Origin: Phaeacidiphilus oryzae TH49 | GTDB lineage: Bacteria > Actinomycetota > Actinomycetes > Streptomycetales > Streptomycetaceae | Assembly: GCF_000744815.1 (NCBI RefSeq) | Contig: NZ_JQMQ01000005.1 | Span: forward strand, 4,793,801-4,857,800 | Direction of reading: 5' to 3' | DNA: 64,000 nucleotides | Shown here: piece after piece, positions 1 to 8,214 of the stretch | Layout: each line of letters opens with the position of its first letter | Numbering within the stretch: the first letter of the stretch is position 1 | Notes under the pieces: generated by a model | Told to the model about the DNA's origin: nothing | Database searches by the model: none | What the model saw: the letters and a program-made list of their open reading frames with translations, nothing else | Program-made: the position numbers and the translations under genes

Positions 1-1233
1 CTCGAAGAGGAGGTCGTGCTCCAGGGGGTCGAGCTGGGTGATGCCGGTGAGGTACGCGACCATCGAGCCGGCCGCGGAGCCTCGGCCGGGGCCGACCGGG
101 ATGCCGTGCTCGCGGGCGTAGTTGCAGATGTCCGCGACCACGAGGAAGTACGAGCTGAAGCCCATGGGCTCGATGACGCCCATCTCCAGCTCGATCCGGT
201 CCAGGACCTCCTGGGAGGGGTTGTCGCCGAAGCGGCGCTTCAGACCGACCGCGATCTGCTTGCGGAGGAAGGAGGACTGGTCCTCGCCCTCGGGGACGTC
301 GAACTGCGGCATCCGGTCGACGTAGGTGAAGACCTCGTCGTAGGACTCCACCATCTCGGCGACCAGCATGGTGTTGTCGCAGGCCTCGGGGAGCTCGCGG
401 AAGAGCGCGCGCATCTCCTCGGAGGTCTTGATGTAGTAGCCGTCGCCGTTGAACTTGAAGCGGTTCGGGTCGTCCTTGTTCTTGCCCACGCCGACGCAGA
501 GGAGGCTGTCGTGGGCGTCCGACTGGTCGGCGGTGACGTAGTGCGAGTCGTTGGTGGCGAGCAGGGGGATGTTCAGCCGCTTGGCCAGGCGGAGCAGGGG
601 CTCGCGGACCTCGTGCTCGATGTCGATGCCGTGGTCCATCAGCTCCAGGAAGTAGTTCTCCCTGCCGAAGATCTCCTGGTACTCGGCGGCGGCCGCGCAG
701 GCCTCCTCGAACTGGTTGAGCCGCAGCCGGGTCTGCACCTCGCCGGAGGGGCAGCCGGTGGTGGCGATGATCCCCTCGGCGTGCTCGGCGATCAGCTCCT
801 TGTCCATCCGGGGCTTGCCGTAGTAGCCCTCGAAGGAGGCGCGGGAGGAGAGCCGGAAGAGGTTGCGCAGGCCGCCGGCGTTCTTCGCCCACATCGTCAT
901 ATGGGTGTACCGGCCGCCGCCGGAGACGTCCTTGCCGCCCTCGCCGTCGGCGCTGCCCGCGCCGCGGACGCCGCCGGCGCCCCAGAAGACCGGCTTCTTG
1001 TGCCGGCGGGAGGCGGGGGCGACGTACGCCTCGATGCCGATGATCGGCTTCACGTCCGGGAAGTCCGAGGCGATCTTCTGGAACTCGTACGCGCCGAACA
1101 TGTTGCCGTGGTCGGACATCGCCACGGCCGGCATGCCCTGGCGGGCCACCTCGCCGAAGAGCTTCTTGTTCTTGGCTGCTCCGTCGAGCATCGAGTACTC
1201 GGTGTGGACGTGGAGGTGTACGAAGTCCGACAC
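1..1233 (-). CDS. dnaE: DNA polymerase III alpha subunit, N-terminal part (partial)
   Basis: Replicative DNA polymerase catalytic subunit. The frame runs off the left edge, so only the first 411 residues are present. It starts at a GTG (1231-1233) and begins with the PHP-domain signature [14 protein letters not shown], followed by SDHGNM and by GIEAYV, and near the edge [10 protein letters not shown], all typical of bacterial DnaE. The PHP domain fills about residues 1-280 and the palm begins near the edge. A loop rich in Gly, Ala and Ser (about residues 85-100) interrupts the region after the KPVFWG motif. Transcribed leftward and apparently alone; the 227 bp before it contain no other convincing gene. 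The family assignment is secure; whether this is the DnaE1 paralogue cannot be settled from the fragment but is likely. Confidence 0.95.
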   Translation of the reverse strand, partial: MSDFVHLHVHTEYSMLDGAAKNKKLFGEVARQGMPAVAMSDHGNMFGAYEFQKIASDFPDVKPIIGIEAYVAPASRRHKKPVFWGAGGVRGAGSADGEGGKDVSGGGRYTHMTMWAKNAGGLRNLFRLSSRASFEGYYGKPRMDKELIAEHAEGIIATTGCPSGEVQTRLRLNQFEEACAAAAEYQEIFGRENYFLELMDHGIDIEHEVREPLLRLAKRLNIPLLATNDSHYVTADQSDAHDSLLCVGVGKNKDDPNRFKFNGDGYYIKTSEEMRALFRELPEACDNTMLVAEMVESYDEVFTYVDRMPQFDVPEGEDQSSFLRKQIAVGLKRRFGDNPSQEVLDRIELEMGVIEPMGFSSYFLVVADICNYAREHGIPVGPGRGSAAGSMVAYLTGITQLDPLEHDLLFE

Positions 1234-1460
1234 GGTGGCGTGGGCTCCTTCGGGGGGCGAGGGCGGCGACGACCGGCGAAGCGCTCAGCCTAACCGCTCC
1301 CCGACCGCGACTCGCCGACGGCGCCGGTCCTACCGCCCCGCGCCTCGCTCCTCCGCATGCCGGCGCCGCTCCCCGAGACGATCTCGGTGCTCCGGGCGGC
1401 GCTCCGGGACCGCCCGTGCCCGCCGTCAACGGCGAAACAGGGGGCGCGCGGGCCCCGGGG

Positions 1461-1667
1461 TCAGGGCAGCAGGCGGTCGATGGCCTCCCGGCCCTCGGTC
1501 TCCAGCTTGCGCCGGGCCCAGGCGAGGTTCTCCGGGGTGAGGTCGCGGCCGGAGGCCTCGACCAGGTCCTCCGGGCTGACCGGCTGCTCGGAGCCGACGT
1601 GCAGCCGGGAATCGGCGGTGGGGCGCTCCTCCTGGCCGTCGGCGGAGGGCTGGTTGTCGCTGCTCAT
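1461..1667 (-). CDS. small conserved-type hypothetical protein, 68 aa
   Basis: A hydrophilic, acidic protein of 68 residues starting MSSDNQPSADG and ending EAIDRLLP. The start at 1667 was chosen over an upstream ATG because a GGGAG ribosome-binding site lies 6 nt before it. There is no membrane segment, signal peptide or recognisable domain; the C-terminal half (SPEDLVEASG to the end) is predicted helical. Codon use is typical of neighbouring genes (G or C in nearly every third position), which supports it as real. Function unknown. Confidence 0.6.
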   Translation of the reverse strand: MSSDNQPSADGQEERPTADSRLHVGSEQPVSPEDLVEASGRDLTPENLAWARRKLETEGREAIDRLLP

Positions 1668-1783
1668 GGTGTGCTCCCGGTTCGGGGTCGGCGGCGGATG
1701 ATCGTCTCCGTGGAGACGCCTCCATCCCTTCCCTGATACACCCATCGCGTATCGCGCGCCGCTCAGGCGATTTCCCGGCGGCG

Positions 1784-2401
1784 TCAGGGCAGCAGGGCGC
1801 GGACCGCCTCCCGGACCGCCGGCAGGTCGACGTCCTCGGCCAGCGTCGCCTCGGTCGGCGCCGAGCCGCGCCGGTCGGACGGGGTGCCGCCGAAGAGGCC
1901 GCGGAAGACGGCGGGGTAGACGGTGACCCCGAGCAGCCGGGTGGCCAGGTCCGCCGCCGCGGCCCGGTCCAGGCGGTAGGCGGCGGCCAGGTGGTCGGTC
2001 AGCCCGTCGGTGACCGTGCCGATGAAGACCTGGTGCAGTTGGACGGCGGCCTCCGGCAGGTGCTCGGCCTCGCTGATGCCGAGCCGGCAGGTGCGGAGGA
2101 TCGGCGGCCAGTCCAGCAGCTGGAGGAAGCGGGCGCAGAAGAGCGCCGCCGCCTCGGCCGGATCGTCCGCGCAGTAGTGGCCGGGGCTCCGCAGGGAGTC
2201 CTCGAAGAGCTCCTGGGAGCGCTCCACGATGGCCATGAACAGCGCCTCCTTCGTCGGGAAGTGGGCGTAGAGGGAGCGCTTGGAGGTGCTAGCGCGGGTG
2301 GCGATCGCGTCCATCGACGTGCGCTCGAAGCCGGACTCGAGGAAGGCCCACTTGGCCGTGTCGATGATGTGCTCGCGGAGCTCGGCGCCGCGTCTGGCCA
2401 T
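1784..2401 (-). CDS. TetR/AcrR family transcriptional regulator
   Basis: A 205-residue one-component repressor. The N-terminal helix-turn-helix covers about residues 10-58 (IIDTAKWAFLESGFERTSM, then IATRASTSKRSLYAHFPTKE), the classic TetR pattern; the remainder is the ligand-binding and dimerisation domain with no identifiable ligand. It is divergent from the NmrA-like oxidoreductase at 2503 and the 101-bp gap holds a clear inverted repeat (2441-2469), so it probably represses that gene and itself. The ligand is presumably an electrophile or quinone-like compound handled by the oxidoreductase, but that is inference from context only. Confidence 0.88.
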   Translation of the reverse strand: MARRGAELREHIIDTAKWAFLESGFERTSMDAIATRASTSKRSLYAHFPTKEALFMAIVERSQELFEDSLRSPGHYCADDPAEAAALFCARFLQLLDWPPILRTCRLGISEAEHLPEAAVQLHQVFIGTVTDGLTDHLAAAYRLDRAAAADLATRLLGVTVYPAVFRGLFGGTPSDRRGSAPTEATLAEDVDLPAVREAVRALLP

Positions 2402-2440
2402 GGGTTCGCCTCTTTCCTCGCCGGTTCCTTCCCTCTGCGC

Positions 2441-2469
2441 GAAGTAAACGGTACAGTTGAGTTTACTTC
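2441..2469. promoter_or_regulatory. TetR-type operator between divergent genes
   Basis: Perfect 9-bp inverted repeat GAAGTAAAC (2441-2449) and GTTTACTTC (2461-2469) with an 11-bp spacer. It stands out as AT-rich in very GC-rich DNA and sits 39 bp from the TetR start and 33 bp from the oxidoreductase start, where it could block both promoters. The size and symmetry fit a TetR dimer site; the matching regulator is the adjacent gene. Confidence 0.65.
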
Positions 2470-2502
2470 CTGGAGTTCCCGAACGCAGAGGAGTGCGTCC
2501 CC

Positions 2503-3384
2503 ATGATTGTCGTCACCGGCGCCACCGGCCGAATCGGCACCCGGCTGCTGCCCCGACTGCTGGCGGGCGGAGAGCCCGTCCGGGTGGTCGTCCGCGACCC
2601 CGACCGGCTCCCCGCGGAGGTGCGCGAGCGGGTCGAGGTGGTCACCGGCTCGCACGGCGACCCCAAGGTCGCCGACCGCGCCTTCGAGGGCGCCGACTCC
2701 GTCTTCTGGCTGGCGCTCGCGTCCCCCACCGCCTCCGGCCCGTACGAGGCACTGGTCTCCTTCAGCATCCCCGGCGCCGAGGCGATCGTCCGGCACGGTG
2801 TCGAGCGGGTGGTCACCGTCTCCGCGCTGGGCCGCGAGGCGCAGCGGTACGCCGGGCTGGTCTCCGCCTCGCTCGCCATGGACGACCTGCTGCGCAGCAC
2901 CGGCGCGCGACTGCGTGCGCTGGCACTGCCGGGCTTCATGGACAACCTCCTGTGGCAGCTCGAACCCCTCAGGCGGCAGGGCGTGTTCACCGGTGCCATG
3001 CCGGGTGACCTGCGGCTGCCCGCGGTGGCTGTCGGCGACATCGCCGACACCGCCGCCCGGCTGCTGCTCGACCACACCTGGACCGGGCAGGGCACTGTCG
3101 GCCTGATGGGCCCGGAGGACATCTCCGCCGACGAGATGGCCGCGGTCCTCACCGAGGTGCTCGGCCGGCCGATCCGCTACGAGCGGATCAGCCGCGAGGC
3201 GGAGCGGCAGGGCTACCAGGCCCACGGCTTCTCCCCGGCGATGGCCCAGAGCATGGTCGACATGGGGCTGGCCAAGGAGCAGGGCATCGACAGCATCCCG
3301 CCCCGCACCCCCGCGACCAGCTCCCCGACCACCTTCCGGCAGTGGGCCGAGGAGGTGCTCAAGCCGGCCGTCGAGGCGGCGTAG
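2503..3384 (+). CDS. NmrA-like / SDR family NAD(P)-binding oxidoreductase
   Basis: A 293-residue atypical short-chain dehydrogenase. It opens with the Rossmann strand and dinucleotide loop IVVTGATGRIGTRLL (residues 2-16), followed by VVVRDPDRL, typical of NmrA-like proteins and NAD(P)H:quinone-type reductases such as the QOR2 group. The classical SDR Tyr-Lys pair is not apparent, as expected of NmrA-like members. ATG at 2503 is preceded by GAGGAG. It is divergent from a TetR gene and probably induced when that repressor is released. The substrate cannot be deduced; a role in quinone or electrophile response is plausible. Confidence 0.85.
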   Translation: MIVVTGATGRIGTRLLPRLLAGGEPVRVVVRDPDRLPAEVRERVEVVTGSHGDPKVADRAFEGADSVFWLALASPTASGPYEALVSFSIPGAEAIVRHGVERVVTVSALGREAQRYAGLVSASLAMDDLLRSTGARLRALALPGFMDNLLWQLEPLRRQGVFTGAMPGDLRLPAVAVGDIADTAARLLLDHTWTGQGTVGLMGPEDISADEMAAVLTEVLGRPIRYERISREAERQGYQAHGFSPAMAQSMVDMGLAKEQGIDSIPPRTPATSSPTTFRQWAEEVLKPAVEAA

Positions 3385-3393
3385 CCTGCCCCC

Positions 3394-3954
3394 ATGGGCA
3401 GCAGCAGCGACACCGGCACGCTGCGCGGGGCGCGGGTACGCCTGCGCCCCGCGGTCGAGGCGGACGTCCCGGCGCTGGTCCGGATCCGGGCCGAGCCGGA
3501 GGTGCACCGGTGGTGGGGCGGCGGGGCGGACCTCGCCGCGAGCGTCGCCGAGGACCTCCGGACGCCGGGGACGGAGACCCTCGCCGTGGAGTTCGAGGGG
3601 CGGGTGGTCGGGGCGATCCAGTGGACCGCCGAGGAGGACCCGGACTACCGGCACGCGGGCATCGACGTCTTCCTGGACCCCGCCGTCCACGGGCGGGGGC
3701 TCGGTACCGACGCCGTGCGGACCCTGGCGCGGTACCTGGTGACCGAGCGCGGGCACCACCGGCTGACCATCGACCCGGCGGTGGCGAACGACGCGGCCGT
3801 CCGCTGCTACGCCAAGGTCGGGTTCCGGCCGGTCGGGGTGATGCGCCGGTACGAGCGCGGGCCGGACGGCACCTGGCACGACGGGCTGCTGATGGATCTG
3901 CTGGCGGAGGAGCTCACCGGCGAGGACCCGGAGCCTGGGAGACTCGGGGGATGA
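3394..3954 (+). CDS. GNAT family N-acetyltransferase (aminoglycoside 6'-acetyltransferase-like)
   Basis: A 186-residue acetyl-CoA-dependent acetyltransferase. The GNAT core is visible: an N-terminal LRGARVRLRPAVEADVPALV strand-helix, RWWGG, then the acetyl-CoA pyrophosphate loop VHGRGLGTDAV and the C-terminal DPAVANDAAVRCYAKVGFR helix. The overall pattern (IDVFLDPAVHG) resembles the AAC(6')-Ib-like and RimJ-type branch, but the acceptor is unknown and resistance should not be assumed. Its stop codon overlaps the start of the next gene (ATGA), so the two are probably translationally coupled. Confidence 0.85.
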   Translation: MGSSSDTGTLRGARVRLRPAVEADVPALVRIRAEPEVHRWWGGGADLAASVAEDLRTPGTETLAVEFEGRVVGAIQWTAEEDPDYRHAGIDVFLDPAVHGRGLGTDAVRTLARYLVTERGHHRLTIDPAVANDAAVRCYAKVGFRPVGVMRRYERGPDGTWHDGLLMDLLAEELTGEDPEPGRLGG

Positions 3955-6023
3955 GCGACGTGGATCCGTATGTGTGGCTGGAGTCCCTGGACGGCGCGGA
4001 CGGCGAGAAGGCGCTGCAGTGGGTGCGCGCCCGGAACGAGGAGACGATCGGCCGGCTGGCCGGCGGCGAGCGGTTCGGCAGGCTGCGGGACGGCCTGCGG
4101 GCCGTCCTCGACTCGGACGCCCGGATCCCCTGGCCGGTGCGGAGGGGCCGGTACCTCTACAACTTCTGGCAGGACGCCGGGAATCCGCGCGGGCTGTGGC
4201 GGCGGACCACCCTCGACGGGTACCGGGCCGAGGAGCCGGACTGGGAGATCCTCCTCGACGTGGACGCGCTGGCCCGGGAGGAGGGCGAGAACTGGGTGTG
4301 GGAGGGCGCCTCGCTGCTCTACCCGGACTACCGGCTCGGCCTGGTGCACCTCTCCCGGGGCGGCGCGGACGCGGCGGTGGTGCGGGAGTTCGACGTGCGG
4401 CGGCGGGCCTTCGTCGAGGACGGGTTCGTGCTGCCGGAGGCCAAGAGCCGGGTGTCCTGGATCGACGCGGACCGGGTCTACCTCGGCACCGACTTCGGCC
4501 CGGGCTCGCTGACCGAGTCCGGCTATCCGCGGACGGTGCGGGAGTGGCGGCGCGGCACTCCGCCCGAGGAGGCGGTGACGGTCTTCGAGGGCGCGGCGGA
4601 GGACGTCGCGGTGAGCGCCTACCACGACCCCATGCCGGGGCACGAGCGCGATCTGGTGTACCAGACCCTCGACTTCTACCGGTCGCGTCGGTATCTGCGT
4701 TCCCCCGAGGACGGCGTCCTGACGCTGCTCGACCTTCCCGAGGACGCCGGGATCGGGCTGCGCCGCGAGTGGCTGCTGGTGCGGCCGCGCTCGGCCTGGC
4801 GGGTCGGCGGGCGGGAGCATCCGGCGGGGGCGCTGCTGGCCATCCGCTTCGAGGAGTTCGCGGCCGGCGGGCGGGAGTTCGCGGTGCTCTTCGAGCCGGA
4901 CGCCCACACCTCGCTGCGGGACTGGGCGTGGACCAGGAACCATCTGCTGCTGACCGTACTGGCGGACGTGCGCACCGAGTTGCGGCTGCTCACCCCGCCC
5001 GCCGGGGAGGGGGCCTGGGACTGCGCGCGGCTGCCCGCGCCGGAGGCCATGGCGTCGGTGGAGGTCCTGGACACCAGCCCGCTGGAGGACGACGAGTACC
5101 TCACCGTCACCAGCGGCTTCCTGACGCCGCCGACGCTGGGACGGGGGGTGGCGGGCCGCCCGGGCGAGCCGGGGGCGCCGGGCGAGCCGGTCGAGCCGCT
5201 GAAGCGGGCGCCGGCGTTCTTCGACGCGGAAGGGATGACCGTCGAGCAGCACTTCGCCGAGTCGGAGGACGGGACCCGGATCCCGTACTTCCTGGTCCGG
5301 CCGGCCGGGGCCGGAGCCGCCGCGCCCACGCTGCTCAACGGCTACGGGGGCTTCGAGGCGTCCAAGACGCCCGCGTACAACGCGCTGGTCGGCCGGGGCT
5401 GGCTGGAGCGCGGCGGCTGCTACGCCGTCGCCAACATCCGCGGCGGCGGCGAGTACGGGCCGGAGTGGCACGCGCAGGCCGTCAAGTCCGGCCGGCACAA
5501 GGTCTACGAGGACTTCGCGGCGGTGGCCGCCGACCTGGTCCGGCGGGGCGTCACCGCGCCCGCGCGGCTGGCCATCGAGGGCGGCAGCAACGGCGGGCTG
5601 CTGATGGGGGTGATGCTCACCCGCTACCCCGAGCTGTTCGGGGCGATCGCCGCCCAGGTGCCGCTGCTCGACATGCGGCGCTACCACCGGCTGCTCGCCG
5701 GGGCGTCCTGGATGGCCGAGTACGGGGACCCGGACGACCCCGCGGACTGGTCCTTCATCGGCGAGTACTCCCCGTACCAGCGCGTCCGGGCGGACGGCGA
5801 CTATCCGCCGCTGCTGCTCACCAGCTCGACCCGGGACGACCGGGTGCATCCGGGGCACGCCCGCAAGATGGCCGCCCGGATGCTCGCCTGGGGCCACGAC
5901 GTCCACTACTACGAGAACGTCGAGGGCGGCCACGGCGGTGCCTCGAACAACGAGCAGGCCGCCTTCGTGCGGGCGCTCGTCCTGGACTTCCTCTGGAATC
6001 GCACAACGCGCCCCGCTCGGTAG
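3951..6023 (+). CDS. prolyl oligopeptidase family serine peptidase (S9A)
   Basis: A 690-residue intracellular peptidase that cleaves short peptides after proline. The N-terminal half (about residues 1-410) reads as the seven-bladed propeller. The C-terminal alpha/beta-hydrolase domain carries the catalytic triad: Ser546 in GGSNGGLL, Asp in DDRVHPGH (residue 629 or 630) and His661 in EGGHGG. GYGGFE and NIRGGGEYG are hallmark POP motifs. There is no signal peptide. The start at 3951 overlaps the stop of the GNAT gene by 4 bp. A short low-complexity insert rich in Gly, Glu and Pro (about residues 398-417) lies just before the hydrolase domain. Confidence 0.93.
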   Translation: MSDVDPYVWLESLDGADGEKALQWVRARNEETIGRLAGGERFGRLRDGLRAVLDSDARIPWPVRRGRYLYNFWQDAGNPRGLWRRTTLDGYRAEEPDWEILLDVDALAREEGENWVWEGASLLYPDYRLGLVHLSRGGADAAVVREFDVRRRAFVEDGFVLPEAKSRVSWIDADRVYLGTDFGPGSLTESGYPRTVREWRRGTPPEEAVTVFEGAAEDVAVSAYHDPMPGHERDLVYQTLDFYRSRRYLRSPEDGVLTLLDLPEDAGIGLRREWLLVRPRSAWRVGGREHPAGALLAIRFEEFAAGGREFAVLFEPDAHTSLRDWAWTRNHLLLTVLADVRTELRLLTPPAGEGAWDCARLPAPEAMASVEVLDTSPLEDDEYLTVTSGFLTPPTLGRGVAGRPGEPGAPGEPVEPLKRAPAFFDAEGMTVEQHFAESEDGTRIPYFLVRPAGAGAAAPTLLNGYGGFEASKTPAYNALVGRGWLERGGCYAVANIRGGGEYGPEWHAQAVKSGRHKVYEDFAAVAADLVRRGVTAPARLAIEGGSNGGLLMGVMLTRYPELFGAIAAQVPLLDMRRYHRLLAGASWMAEYGDPDDPADWSFIGEYSPYQRVRADGDYPPLLLTSSTRDDRVHPGHARKMAARMLAWGHDVHYYENVEGGHGGASNNEQAAFVRALVLDFLWNRTTRPAR

Positions 6024-6127
6024 TCGGTTGGGGCCGGCCGTGGGGCGGCCGCCAGGTCCGATTTCCGCCAGCATCGGCCGGCCGGGGGCGGCAGAGTCGG
6101 TGGTGGAGACGGAGAGGAGGATCGCCG

Positions 6128-6640
6128 ATGCGAACCACGCATACGACGTTCGACAGCCCGGTGGGCCCGCTGCTGCTCGTCGGGAGGAGGTCCGAGGAGG
6201 CGCCGGGCGGGCTGGTGCTCACCTCGCTGACCATGCCCGGGCAGCGGGGCGCGCCGGCCGTGCGGCCCGAGGACGCGGAGCCGGAGGCGTTCGGCGAGGT
6301 GGAGCGTCAGCTGGGCGAGTACTTCGAGGGTTCGCGAACCCGGTTCGACCTGCTGCTCGGCGGCGGCGGAACGGAGTTCCAGCGCCGGGTGTGGGCCGCC
6401 CTGGACGAGCTGCCGTACGGGGGGACGACCACCTACGGGCGGCTGGCCGAGCGGCTGGGGGTGCCGCCCGAGGAGGTGCGGGCGGTGGGCGCGGCGATCG
6501 GGGCGAACCCGGTCCTGGTGGTGCGGCCCTGCCACCGGGTGATCGGTGCGGACGGCGGTCTGCGCGGCTACGCCGGAGGGCTGGAGCGGAAACGGCGGCT
6601 CCTGGTCCACGAGGGCGCGCTGCAGCCCACACTGATCTGA
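6128..6640 (+). CDS. ogt: methylated-DNA--[protein]-cysteine S-methyltransferase
   Basis: A 170-residue suicide repair protein that transfers alkyl groups from O6-alkylguanine to its own cysteine. The active-site motif VVRPCHRVIG is present with Cys135, preceded by FQRRVWAALDELPYG and TTTYGRLAERLG, the winged-helix DNA-binding part. The ATG at 6128 has GGAGAGGA upstream. It lacks the Ada N-terminal zinc domain, so it is the constitutive Ogt type. The 2OG-Fe(II) oxygenase 18 bp downstream is probably co-transcribed and may act on other alkylated bases. Confidence 0.93.
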   Translation: MRTTHTTFDSPVGPLLLVGRRSEEAPGGLVLTSLTMPGQRGAPAVRPEDAEPEAFGEVERQLGEYFEGSRTRFDLLLGGGGTEFQRRVWAALDELPYGGTTTYGRLAERLGVPPEEVRAVGAAIGANPVLVVRPCHRVIGADGGLRGYAGGLERKRRLLVHEGALQPTLI

Positions 6641-6658
6641 GCGGGCGGGGTACGGCTG

Positions 6659-7381
6659 ATGAGGATCGAGGACACCGGCGCCGCGGCCGTCCACCGGGTC
6701 GACTGGGCCGCGATCGGCGGCGAGTTGGACGCGTACGGCTGCGCCCTCACCCCGCCTCTCCTCACCCCCGGGCAGTGCGCCGAGCTGGCCGCGCTGTACG
6801 ACCGCGAGGAGCTGTTCCGCACCGAGGTCGACATGGCGCGGCACCGGTTCGGCTCCGGGCGGTACCGCTACTTCACCCATGAGCCGCCCGAGCTGGTGGC
6901 GGCGCTGCGGGCGGCCTTCTACCCGCATCTCCTCGGCATCGCCCGGGAGTGGGCCGAGCGGCTGGGGCGGCCCGCGCCCTGGCCGGACGAGCTGGCGGAG
7001 TGGCTGGCCGCGTGCCACGCGGCGGGGCAGTCGAAGAGCGCGCAGATCCTGCTGCGCTACGGACCGGGGGACTGGAACGCACTGCACCGGGACGTCTTCG
7101 GCGAGCTGGTCTTCCCGCTGCAGGTGGTGATCGGGCTCGACCGCCCGGGCGCGGAACACGACTACACCGGCGGGGAGTTCCTCCTCGTCGAGCAGCGTCC
7201 GCGGGCGCAGTCCCGGGGCGTCGCCACCGTGCTGGAGCAGGGCTGCGGGCTGGTGTTCAGCACCCGCGACCGGCCGGTGCGGGGCAGCCGCGGCTGGATG
7301 GCCGGGCCGGTACGGCACGGGGTGAGCCCCGTGCGGTCGGGGCGGCGGCGCTCGCTGGGGCTGGTCTTCCACGACGCCTGA
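6659..7381 (+). CDS. 2OG-Fe(II) oxygenase, probably alkylation-damage related
   Basis: A 240-residue non-haem iron dioxygenase. The metal triad is readable as His143-x-Asp145 (NALHRDVFGEL) and His220 (GPVRHGVSPVR), with Arg226 placed to bind 2-oxoglutarate. Architecture matches the Oxygenase-NA-type Pfam family (PF09859) that I recall as linked to oxidative repair of damaged DNA; this is from memory. Direct adjacency to ogt, 18 bp upstream, supports a repair role similar in logic to AlkB. The gene ends inside the left arm of a terminator hairpin. Confidence 0.78.
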   Translation: MRIEDTGAAAVHRVDWAAIGGELDAYGCALTPPLLTPGQCAELAALYDREELFRTEVDMARHRFGSGRYRYFTHEPPELVAALRAAFYPHLLGIAREWAERLGRPAPWPDELAEWLAACHAAGQSKSAQILLRYGPGDWNALHRDVFGELVFPLQVVIGLDRPGAEHDYTGGEFLLVEQRPRAQSRGVATVLEQGCGLVFSTRDRPVRGSRGWMAGPVRHGVSPVRSGRRRSLGLVFHDA

Positions 7382-7408
7382 GGGCCCCCGCTTCCGCGAG
7401 GGCCCTCA
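7379..7408. terminator. bidirectional intrinsic terminator
   Basis: Perfect 9-bp inverted repeat TGAGGGCCC (7379-7387) and GGGCCCTCA (7400-7408) with a 12-nt loop. The first three bases are the stop codon of the oxygenase gene. It separates that rightward gene from the leftward tRNA-Lys, so it can end both transcripts. Confidence 0.7.
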
Positions 7409-7420
7409 GGTCTTCGTCTG

Positions 7421-7494
7421 TGCGCCGCCAGGGACTCGAACCCCGGACCCGCTGATTAAGAGTCAGCTGCTCTAACCAACTGAGCTAGCGGCGC
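7421..7494 (-). tRNA. tRNA-Lys (anticodon CTT)
   Basis: The minus strand folds as a complete cloverleaf of 74 nt without encoded CCA: acceptor GCGCCGC paired with GCGGCGC, D arm GCTCAGTTGGTTAGAGC, anticodon loop ACTCTTAAT giving CTT, and T arm GGGTTCGAACCCC. An identical copy lies at 32532-32605. Confidence 0.96.
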
Positions 7495-7509
7495 CGGTCG
7501 ACGTCGGAG

Positions 7510-7540
7510 ACTCTACATCACCGCAGGCGGGGAGTGGTAA
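7510..7540 (-). promoter_or_regulatory. candidate promoter of tRNA-Lys
   Basis: Reading the minus strand, a -35-like TTACCA (7535-7540) and a -10-like TAGAGT (7510-7515) are 19 bp apart and place initiation about 8 nt before the tRNA. The spacing is long. The second tRNA-Lys copy has a similarly placed TTTCTC and TAACGT pair. Confidence 0.35.
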
Positions 7541-7625
7541 TCGGGCGGTTCTGGACGGCTCAGGCGGGGCCTCGGGGCGGCTGCTACGGTAGGCGGTCAC
7601 GCACCTGAAGATCGGGGGAGGGCCC

Positions 7626-7973
7626 ATGTCCGAGCAGTCCGTGGACAGTGCGGACGCGGTGTCCGCCGAGTCCGTGCAGGCCGAGCTGGACCGGCTGCGG
7701 TCGAGCATCGACAACATCGACTCGGCCGTGGTGCACATGCTCGCCGAGCGCTTCAAGTGCACCCAGGAGGTCGGCCGGCTGAAGGCGCGGCATCAGCTGC
7801 CGCCCGCCGACCCGGCCCGGGAGGCCCGGCAGATCGCCCGGCTGCGGGCGCTGGCCGAGGACGCCAGGCTCGACCCGGCCTTCGCCGAGAAGTTCCTCAA
7901 CTTCATCGTCGCCGAGGTCATCCGCCACCACGAGCGGATCGCCGAGGAGCGGCAGCAGGGCCGCCAGGCCTAG
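7626..7973 (+). CDS. chorismate mutase, AroQ type
   Basis: A 115-residue all-helical enzyme converting chorismate to prephenate for phenylalanine and tyrosine synthesis. After a variable 16-residue leader, the family pattern appears: ELDRLRSSIDNIDSAVVHMLAERF, then VGRLKARHQLPPADPAREA and FLNFIVAEVIRHHERI. The Arg, Lys and Glu positions that bind the substrate in AroQ enzymes are in place. GGGGGAG upstream of the ATG gives the ribosome-binding site. Monofunctional and single-gene; the downstream ABC-F gene begins 241 bp later behind its own leader. Confidence 0.9.
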   Translation: MSEQSVDSADAVSAESVQAELDRLRSSIDNIDSAVVHMLAERFKCTQEVGRLKARHQLPPADPAREARQIARLRALAEDARLDPAFAEKFLNFIVAEVIRHHERIAEERQQGRQA

Positions 7974-8007
7974 GAGGGCCTCTAACCACTTGCCCGGCGG
8001 CGGCTGG

Positions 8008-8067
8008 ATGCCGCAGCATTGTCGACGGCTCTGTTGTCGGCGTGGGGAGTGGGCGTTGCTCGTCTGA
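8008..8067 (+). CDS. putative 19-aa leader peptide upstream of ABC-F gene
   Basis: A short open frame, M-P-Q-H-C-R-R-L-C-C-R-R-G-E-W-A-L-L-V-stop, ends 18 nt before a strong hairpin in the leader of the ABC-F gene. Arginine and cysteine codons are concentrated in its middle. Upstream leader ORFs that stall under ribosome-targeting antibiotics control many ABC-F genes. The ribosome-binding site is weak (GGCGGCGGCT), and I cannot show that it is translated, so this is a hypothesis based on position. Confidence 0.35.
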   Translation: MPQHCRRLCCRRGEWALLV

Positions 8068-8072
8068 GGTCG

Positions 8073-8170
8073 GGAGACACCGCGGCGGCGGGTACCTGTG
8101 GGTACCGCCGTCCTTTGAGGTGTTCCGCCTCGGCGATCGCTGCCGTTCCGCCCACTGGGCCGGTGTCTCC
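8073..8170 (+). promoter_or_regulatory. candidate transcription attenuator in ABC-F leader
   Basis: Two nested pairings exist. The inner hairpin (8086-8110) pairs CGGCGGGTACC with GGTACCGCCG around a TGTG loop with one bulged G, and is followed by TCCTTT, as in an intrinsic terminator. The outer pair is a perfect 10-bp inverted repeat GGAGACACCG (8073-8082) and CGGTGTCTCC (8161-8170). Together with the leader ORF ending at 8067 this resembles ribosome-mediated attenuation ahead of antibiotic-resistance ABC-F genes. Confidence 0.5.
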
Positions 8171-8214
8171 ATACGTGTCGTGTCCCGTCACCGCGCGCAC
8201 CGATGGAGCCGCTC

